From Anaerolineales bacterium (GTDB lineage Bacteria > Chloroflexota > Anaerolineae > Anaerolineales > Villigracilaceae), in assembly GCA_025056175.1 (NCBI GenBank), contig JANWWK010000065.1, positions 1 to 40,440 of the forward strand: a stretch of 40,440 nt of DNA, in the 5' to 3' direction. The number at the start of each line of letters is the position of its first letter. Within the stretch, counting starts at the first letter, position 1. The notes under the pieces are model-generated. The model worked only from the letters and a program-made list of their open reading frames with translations, had not been told where the DNA came from and did no database searches. Of this stretch, positions 35,775 through 40,440 are shown piece after piece. The translations under genes and the position numbers were made by a program.

Positions 35775-37097
35775 ATGACTACACTTTCACAAAACCGAAG
35801 CCGCGCACAGTGGGGATGGTATTGGTTCGACTTCGGCAACTCAGCCTACGCCGCCGTCATTCTGCTGGCAGTGTATTCGGCATATTTTCAGGGCAAAGTG
35901 GTCGGTGGCGCCGAAGGCTCAAGGTTATGGGGGCTTTCGCTGGGAATTGCCATGATTTTCGTGGCGTTGCTGACCCCGATTTTGGGGACAATTGCCGACT
36001 ATGCCGCTTCCAAAAAACGTTTTTTGCTTTTCTTTTCCGCACTTTCATGGATTTCGACCGGCCTGCTGTTTTTTGTCCAGGCCGGCGATGTTTTTTTGGG
36101 AATGTTGTTCTTTATTCTGGCTGAAATTGGTTACCGCGGCGGTCAGGTGTTCTACAATGCGCTCTTGCTGGAGGTTGCTGCGCCGGAGGAGATGGGGCGA
36201 GTCTCTGGCAACGGATGGGCATTTGGCTCGGTGGGCGGAATCGTGTGCCTGCTGCTCATTCTGCCGCCAATTGTTTTGAGCAAAAGCGACCCGCTGGTGG
36301 TGCGCGGTTCGTTCGTGTTTACCGCGTTGTTCTTTGCACTCTCAAGTCTACCGCTGTTTTTGTGGGTGCGAGAACATCAGTCACCGCGCCCGCTTCCACG
36401 TGGCGATAACTACCTTTCGCTAGCCCTACGCCGTTTGCGCGCGACCTTTCTGGCGGTGCGGCAATTTCGAGGCTTTTTGCAATTCATCATTGCCTTCCTG
36501 ATTTACAACGATGGGATTCTCATGGCGCTGAACTTTGCAGCAATTATCGGCGCCGTATTGTTTGGCATGAATCAGACACAACTGATTTTGTTCATGATAC
36601 TCGTCCAGGTAACAAGCGCGCTCGGCGCGTATGTTTTCGGGTTGTGGGGCGCAAAATACGGCTTCAAGCAAACGCTGATGGTTTCGATTTTGATGATGAC
36701 CGGTGCAGTGGTCTGGATGATTTTCAACCAGACGCTGACCGGCTATTTCATCATCGGTGCAGTGGCCGGTTTTGCACTGACGGGGGTGCAATCGCTCAGC
36801 CGCACAATGGCCGGTTTGTTCGCGCCAGAAAGTAAAAGTGCTGAGTTCTTTTCTTTCTTTGCAATTGCCGGCAAATCCACCTCCTTTATCGGCCCAACAC
36901 TGTTCGGAGCGTTGGCGTTTCGGCTGGCGAACTGGTTCGAGGGACAGGGGTTTTCTGCCGCCACTGCCGAACAATTGGGGCTACGCGCCAGTATCGTTTC
37001 GATGGCCGTCTTTTTGGTGGCCGGCCTGCTGGTGCTGACGGCGGTCAACGAACAGCGCGCCCGGCAAGCCGCGCTGGAATACGTTGGGGCAGATTGA
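35775..37097 (+). CDS. MFS transporter of the UMF1/Atg22-like family
   Basis: A 440-residue major facilitator protein with about twelve membrane segments. The family mark WYWFDFGNSAYAAVI opens the first helix (about residues 14-28). TPILGTIADYAASKKRFLLFF follows in the loop after helix 3, and FNDGI-type residues (LIYNDGILMALNFAAIIG) occur in the middle. The UMF1 family includes vacuolar amino-acid effluxers (Atg22) and poorly known bacterial permeases, so the substrate is unknown. The ATG at 35775 is preceded by GAGG; an earlier in-frame start would lie inside the tRNA-Val region. The PlsC-like gene starts five bases after its stop, so the two form an operon. Confidence 0.88.
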   Translation: MTTLSQNRSRAQWGWYWFDFGNSAYAAVILLAVYSAYFQGKVVGGAEGSRLWGLSLGIAMIFVALLTPILGTIADYAASKKRFLLFFSALSWISTGLLFFVQAGDVFLGMLFFILAEIGYRGGQVFYNALLLEVAAPEEMGRVSGNGWAFGSVGGIVCLLLILPPIVLSKSDPLVVRGSFVFTALFFALSSLPLFLWVREHQSPRPLPRGDNYLSLALRRLRATFLAVRQFRGFLQFIIAFLIYNDGILMALNFAAIIGAVLFGMNQTQLILFMILVQVTSALGAYVFGLWGAKYGFKQTLMVSILMMTGAVVWMIFNQTLTGYFIIGAVAGFALTGVQSLSRTMAGLFAPESKSAEFFSFFAIAGKSTSFIGPTLFGALAFRLANWFEGQGFSAATAEQLGLRASIVSMAVFLVAGLLVLTAVNEQRARQAALEYVGAD

Positions 37098-37101
37098 GCG
37101 T

Positions 37102-37860
37102 ATGACCACAGCAAATGCATACACCACGCCCGGACGACAACTCATCCGTCGGCTCTTGAAGGCGCTTTCAGTGCCAGCCTTTGCGCTGTTAACCGATTTA
37201 GAGATAACGGGACAGGAAAATTTGCCTCCCACCGGCCCACTCATCATGGTCGGTAACCATTTCAGTTTTATTGACCCCGTGTGTTTCGTGCGCCTGGCAC
37301 CCTGGCCGATGGAATTCCTGGGCGGCGCACACATGCCCCATGCTCCAGGTTGGGCAAAAATCATCCCCTTGCTCTGGGGGTATCACCCGCTCTACCGCGG
37401 CACAGGCGCAACGGATTCACTCAAAACGGCAGTCGAAATTCTCAAACGCGGCGGCGTGCTGGGCGTCTTTCCCGAAGCGGGGAACTGGGCTTCCGTTTTA
37501 CGCCCGGCGCGGCCCGGCACTGCGCTGATTGCCACGCTGAGCGGCGCACCGCTTCTGCCAGTTGGCCTGGTGGGTCTGAATGATGTCTTTCCCTGCCTGG
37601 TTCGTGGACGTCGCGCCCGCATCCGCTTTCAGATTGGCAAGCCGTTCGGCCCATTCCGTGCCAGCGGGCGTGGACGAGAACGCCGGGAACAACTGGAGGA
37701 AATCGGTCACGAAATCATGCGTCGCATCGCCGAGCTCATCCCCCCCGAACGGCGCGGATATTATTCTGACGACCCGCTGCTGAGCGCGGCAGCACGCAAC
37801 AGCGGACAGTATCCTTGGTCCGATAAAATCGAGGGACAGGTGGAAGGCAGCATCCGTTAA
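37102..37860 (+). CDS. Lysophospholipid acyltransferase (PlsC-like)
   Basis: A 252-residue acyltransferase that probably adds a fatty acid to lysophosphatidic acid or a related acceptor at the inner membrane. The catalytic motif NHFSFIDP (H and D of HX4D) is at about residues 52-59. The substrate motif appears as FPEAGNW at about 118, a variant of the usual FPEGTR. A later stretch LLPVGLVG is also typical. The C-terminus has a charged helix and a tail (YYSDDPLLSAA) that resembles other Chloroflexota members. The ATG at 37102 is preferred; an in-frame TTG at 37084 would overlap the preceding gene. Confidence 0.87.
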   Translation: MTTANAYTTPGRQLIRRLLKALSVPAFALLTDLEITGQENLPPTGPLIMVGNHFSFIDPVCFVRLAPWPMEFLGGAHMPHAPGWAKIIPLLWGYHPLYRGTGATDSLKTAVEILKRGGVLGVFPEAGNWASVLRPARPGTALIATLSGAPLLPVGLVGLNDVFPCLVRGRRARIRFQIGKPFGPFRASGRGRERREQLEEIGHEIMRRIAELIPPERRGYYSDDPLLSAAARNSGQYPWSDKIEGQVEGSIR

Positions 37861-37937
37861 GCCTGACCGCGACAAGGAGCACAAGATTTCTGACAGGTGG
37901 GAGAAAAGATGCTCACGCATTCTCTGCCTGATTCGTA

Positions 37938-37946
37938 TGATAAAAT
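37938..37946 (+). promoter_or_regulatory. Extended -10 promoter of the PqqD-HprK operon
   Basis: TGATAAAAT is identical to the element upstream of the MFS gene. It would start transcription near 37953, about 62 bases before the Tat protein gene. The rest of the gap 37861-38014 contains nothing else recognisable. Confidence 0.65.
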
Positions 37947-38014
37947 TACTTGCCTTTTGGTTCTAAATTTCATCGTTTTAGGCCAATATCACAACATCAA
38001 CAAGGACCACGACT

Positions 38015-38521
38015 ATGCCTGCCTCCAAGCTCTCTCGCCGCGATGCGCTGAAAGTGCTGGCCGCCGCCAGCGGCGCTGTTGCGCTCTCTCACCTGCCCAC
38101 CTCCTGGGGTAAACCTGAATTACAGGCAGGCGTGTTGCCAGCACATGCGCAGACTTCGATGACCCATGTGTTAAGCGCCCCGTTTCCGCCCGAAGAAATA
38201 GATTTGGGACAAAGTTATTGCTACGATGGAATCGTTATCCGCTTTACTGCGGTGATTACGCCACCAACGGCTGGAATTTCTTTGCAATATAGCCTGAATT
38301 ACACCGCGTCAGGCGCACCAGGTTCGATTACTGTCCCAAGCCCCACCATCGGGACGGTCAACACGAATGGAAGCGGTCAAGCTACAGTGGATGTCACCGT
38401 CTTACCAGATAGTCCTTTCTTCGGAACAACCGGCACTCTGACGGTCGTGTGGAGCTTCGTCAACCCCGCCGATGGCACAAACACCGTTTCGCAATCTTAC
38501 GATATCGAAATTGGTTGTTGA
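38015..38521 (+). CDS. Tat-exported small Ig-like protein, candidate substrate of the operon
   Basis: A 168-residue protein of unknown function. The N-terminus carries a twin-arginine signal (SRRDALKVL at residues 7-15, then a hydrophobic stretch and an A-H-A site near 43-45), so it is exported folded. The mature part of about 120 residues is Thr/Ser/Gly-rich with beta strands (IRFTAVITPPTAGISLQY, SGQATVDVTVL), like an Ig-type domain. Two cysteines are present, C69 and the very last residue C168. AAGGA precedes the ATG. Its stop overlaps the PqqD-like start (TGATG), which argues for a common function with the next genes. Confidence 0.72.
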   Translation: MPASKLSRRDALKVLAAASGAVALSHLPTSWGKPELQAGVLPAHAQTSMTHVLSAPFPPEEIDLGQSYCYDGIVIRFTAVITPPTAGISLQYSLNYTASGAPGSITVPSPTIGTVNTNGSGQATVDVTVLPDSPFFGTTGTLTVVWSFVNPADGTNTVSQSYDIEIGC

Positions 38522-38796
38522 TGACCATTCTGACGCTCATCCCTCGCCCGACCGCAGGATTTCAGGCACAAACCCTGGAGAACGAGGTCGTCCTGCTTCA
38601 TCCGATTCAAAATGTGATTATCTATCTCAACACCAGCGGCGCGCTGGTTTGGAGTCTGTGCAATGGAAAGCGTTCGGTGGCCGAAATCATCGAACTGCTG
38701 GTCGCAGTCTATCCCGAATCGGAAAAAGACATTCGCGCTGATGTTCAGCATATCGTTCAAGAATTGATGGGGCGTGGCGCCTTGACGGCAGCGTGA
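38521..38796 (+). CDS. PqqD-family small protein
   Basis: A 91-residue winged-helix-like PqqD domain protein. The pattern YLNTSGALVWSLCNGKRSVAEI (about residues 37-58) followed by DVQHIVQELMGRGAL is typical. PqqD-type proteins bind precursor peptides and present them to modifying enzymes; lasso-peptide and HPr-kinase-linked systems use such carriers. The ATG at 38521 forms a TGATG overlap with the stop of the Tat protein gene. Its own stop overlaps the next start (GTGA). An upstream in-frame start at 38449 would lie in the preceding gene. A PQQ pathway is unlikely, as no pqqA, C or E homologue is nearby. Confidence 0.85.
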   Translation: MTILTLIPRPTAGFQAQTLENEVVLLHPIQNVIIYLNTSGALVWSLCNGKRSVAEIIELLVAVYPESEKDIRADVQHIVQELMGRGALTAA

Positions 38797-39635
38797 ACAC
38801 GGCAATTTTCGTTTCTTTTGGCGGAAACGTTATCCGCTTTTCTGCCGAGCATCCGGCTTTGCTTGCCCCTCTTGCCGTTCATCTTCGGCACTGCCAGTCC
38901 CAAACAACAGCCTCTCCTTTGAGCGCATTTCATCTCACTGCCATTTCTGAGACATGGGTGCAAATCTCCGAAAATGGCAGTGTTTTGTTGCCACGCTTGG
39001 AGCGCGAAAGCGCCTGGCAGATTCTGATGCAGGAAAGCCTGACCCGCCTGAACGGGGCATGCACCTTGGGACCGGTTTTCCACGCTGCGGCGGTACAGGG
39101 CGAGCAGGGTGGGGTCATTCTTTGCGGGCCGAGCGGATGCGGCAAATCTACCTTAACAGCATGGCTGGTTTTGCATGGTTTTTGCTATCTCAGTGACGAG
39201 GTTATCCTCTATACAGGAGAAGGATACATCAGCGGTTTTGCGCGCTCCCTGGTGCTGAAAAACGGTTCAGCATTCATTCTGAAGTGCCTGACGGAAAACA
39301 TTCAGAGAGAAGGTCATCAACGCTTCTCCGATGGGAGCCTGTGGCTGGCCCCCCTTCTGCTCCAATCTATCGCCCCGTGCGTCCAAACGCTTCCCCGCTT
39401 GCTTTTGTTTCCACAATATCAGCCAGACGCCCCTCTGCGCGTAAGACCGCTCTCCTCTGCCGAAAGCCTGTTTCGACTGTTGCAAAACCTGGTTAACGCC
39501 CGTAATCTTGCACACAACGGCCTGGAAGCCGCGGCGCGTCTGGCGCACCAGACAAAAGCATACGCCGTCGTCTATTCTGACCTGAATGCTATCACCGCAT
39601 GGATTCGACAAACCATCAACAAGCCTATCGCCTGA
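38793..39635 (+). CDS. HPr kinase-like (HprK-related) P-loop protein
   Basis: A 280-residue protein resembling the catalytic domain of HPr kinase/phosphorylase. The P-loop is GPSGCGKST (112-120). H98 in FHAAAV and D135 in LSDEV align with the catalytic His and Asp region of HprK. The N-terminal 90 residues are not the HprK regulatory domain. HprK-related proteins of this size accompany PqqD-like proteins and nucleotidyltransferases, and one such kinase (paeninodin cluster) phosphorylates a lasso peptide. Here the target is unknown; phosphorylation of the Tat protein or of a peptide is a hypothesis. The GTG start is in a GTGA overlap with the PqqD gene. Its stop overlaps the next ATG (TGATG). 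Confidence 0.82.
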   Translation: MNTAIFVSFGGNVIRFSAEHPALLAPLAVHLRHCQSQTTASPLSAFHLTAISETWVQISENGSVLLPRLERESAWQILMQESLTRLNGACTLGPVFHAAAVQGEQGGVILCGPSGCGKSTLTAWLVLHGFCYLSDEVILYTGEGYISGFARSLVLKNGSAFILKCLTENIQREGHQRFSDGSLWLAPLLLQSIAPCVQTLPRLLLFPQYQPDAPLRVRPLSSAESLFRLLQNLVNARNLAHNGLEAAARLAHQTKAYAVVYSDLNAITAWIRQTINKPIA

Positions 39636-40440
39636 TGACGTTGTGCGCGCGCACCGGACAGCCCGAGGGATTTCAGGATTCCTTACGCGCCGTGTTGCAC
39701 ACATTTTCGGGATGGGACACGCTGCCAGCACAGGCCGAACAACACGGCATGGGGCCTTTGCTATGGTATCACCTGCGCGAGGAAAAAATTCCCTCCGAAA
39801 CCCGGCGCGCTTTGCAGGGACTATACTTACGTAACCGCGCCCTCAACCAGATTCACGCCGAAACGCTGCGGGATTTGCTGGAAACACTTGAGCGCCATGA
39901 CATTCGCCCTCTGTTGCTCAAAGGGTTGGCTCTGGCCTGGCAAATTTACCCCGACCCGGCGCTGCGTCCCGTCAGCGATATTGATTTGTTCGTGAATAAA
40001 GAACAGCTTCTGCCAACCATAGAGGCCCTGCGCCGCGCGGGCTATCAGTTTGAACCAATCCCGCCAAGCCTTCCCAAAGCCATCAACGCATACGCGCCGC
40101 CGCGCGCCGGCATCACCATACATCTGGAACTTCATCACTACGACCCGGCACACCGCCTGGAGAGCGAACCTTCTCCTGATGATGAGTTCCGCGACCTGCA
40201 CGAACCACCACAACAGATTCGCATCCTCGACCGCCAGGTGTTGACTTCGTCTCCGCTGGATACGTTGCTTTACCTGATGCGCCACCTGGTCATCCACCTG
40301 TTTCTTGCACGCACCGACCGCCCGATTGCCTTGAAATGGATGGCCGACATTATCAGCCTGGTCGAAGCGCAGGTGGATGCAGTGGATTGGAGCGCCCTCG
40401 ACCGGCGTGACCCGCTCTTTCGACGGCGGCTCGCCGTTCT
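39635..40440 (+). CDS. Nucleotidyltransferase family protein (NTP_transf_5-like), runs off the right edge
   Basis: An open reading frame of at least 268 codons, truncated by the window end. It has the Pol-beta-like nucleotidyltransferase layout of the 'uncharacterised nucleotidyltransferase' family: a helical N-terminus, then LLLKGLALAWQIYPDPALRPVSDIDLFV with K96-G97 and the catalytic D115-x-D117 pair, and a histidine-rich helix region (LLYLMRHLVIHLFLA) further on. The family transfers nucleotides to unknown targets. The ATG at 39635 overlaps the HprK-like stop as TGATG, the same junction as at 38519-38523. An alternative ATG at 39599 would overlap by 37 bases. The remainder lies outside the window. 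Confidence 0.82.
   Translation, partial: MTLCARTGQPEGFQDSLRAVLHTFSGWDTLPAQAEQHGMGPLLWYHLREEKIPSETRRALQGLYLRNRALNQIHAETLRDLLETLERHDIRPLLLKGLALAWQIYPDPALRPVSDIDLFVNKEQLLPTIEALRRAGYQFEPIPPSLPKAINAYAPPRAGITIHLELHHYDPAHRLESEPSPDDEFRDLHEPPQQIRILDRQVLTSSPLDTLLYLMRHLVIHLFLARTDRPIALKWMADIISLVEAQVDAVDWSALDRRDPLFRRRLAV

Overview
The window is a moderately GC-rich bacterial chromosome segment with mostly housekeeping genes and two accessory islands. The best guess for the organism is an anaerobic or facultative member of Chloroflexota, class Anaerolineae. This is inferred from the style of several proteins: lipoproteins with long Thr/Pro linkers, a CapA-like lipoprotein, a beta-prime subunit with a long coiled-coil insertion, and an EttA plus gyrase A neighbourhood. 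No 16S rRNA gene is present, so this cannot be confirmed here. A MurE ligase shows that a peptidoglycan pathway exists. No insertion sequence, phage gene or CRISPR array was seen.

Layout. 1-6,005: RsmI methyltransferase, two GNAT acetyltransferases, an NfeD-slipin pair, RNase D, tRNA-Ser(CGA) and a lipoprotein hydrolase. 6,086-10,298: a GT4 glycosyltransferase overlapping an undecaprenyl-phosphate sugar-1-phosphate transferase, then MurE. 10,370-10,747: a leftward tRNA operon (Phe, Gly, Cys) with a near-consensus promoter, meeting murE at a shared terminator. 10,840-18,746: a sulfur and multiheme-cytochrome island. It holds an ArsR-type regulator with a palindromic operator, an octaheme cytochrome of the tetrathionate-reductase family, a seven-heme protein fused to a cytochrome-b membrane domain, two YeeE/YedE-type sulfur transporters (the second carrying a rhodanese-like domain) and, convergently, a TDT/SLAC1-type exporter. 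18,783-21,059: a LamG/DUF1080-like protein and a GT-C type membrane protein. 21,103-29,288: rpoC with no rpoB beside it, an SH3-like lipoprotein and gyrA. 29,377-35,405, leftward: ettA, a ferritin-like/VIT1 fusion, a CapA-like lipoprotein, a MenC/N-acylamino-acid racemase enzyme and rplS. 35,554-37,860: tRNA-Val(CAC), an UMF1-type MFS transporter and a PlsC-like acyltransferase. 37,938 to the right edge: a tightly overlapping operon of a Tat-exported small protein, a PqqD-like protein, an HPr-kinase-like protein and a nucleotidyltransferase that runs off the window.

How the genes may work together. In the sulfur island the cytochrome-b domain could pass electrons between the quinone pool and its own seven exported hemes and on to the octaheme enzyme, while the YeeE-type proteins import a reduced sulfur species and the TDT protein exports an anion such as sulfite. 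The right-hand operon has the gene content of a peptide- or protein-modification system: a carrier-like PqqD, a kinase and a nucleotidyltransferase behind a Tat-exported candidate substrate. Both are inferences from gene content.

Regulation. Three genes (rsmI, RNase D gene, GT-C gene) have a -10 box ending 7-8 bases before the start ATG, implying leaderless mRNAs. Extended -10 boxes of the form TGaTAnAAT recur in front of several genes.
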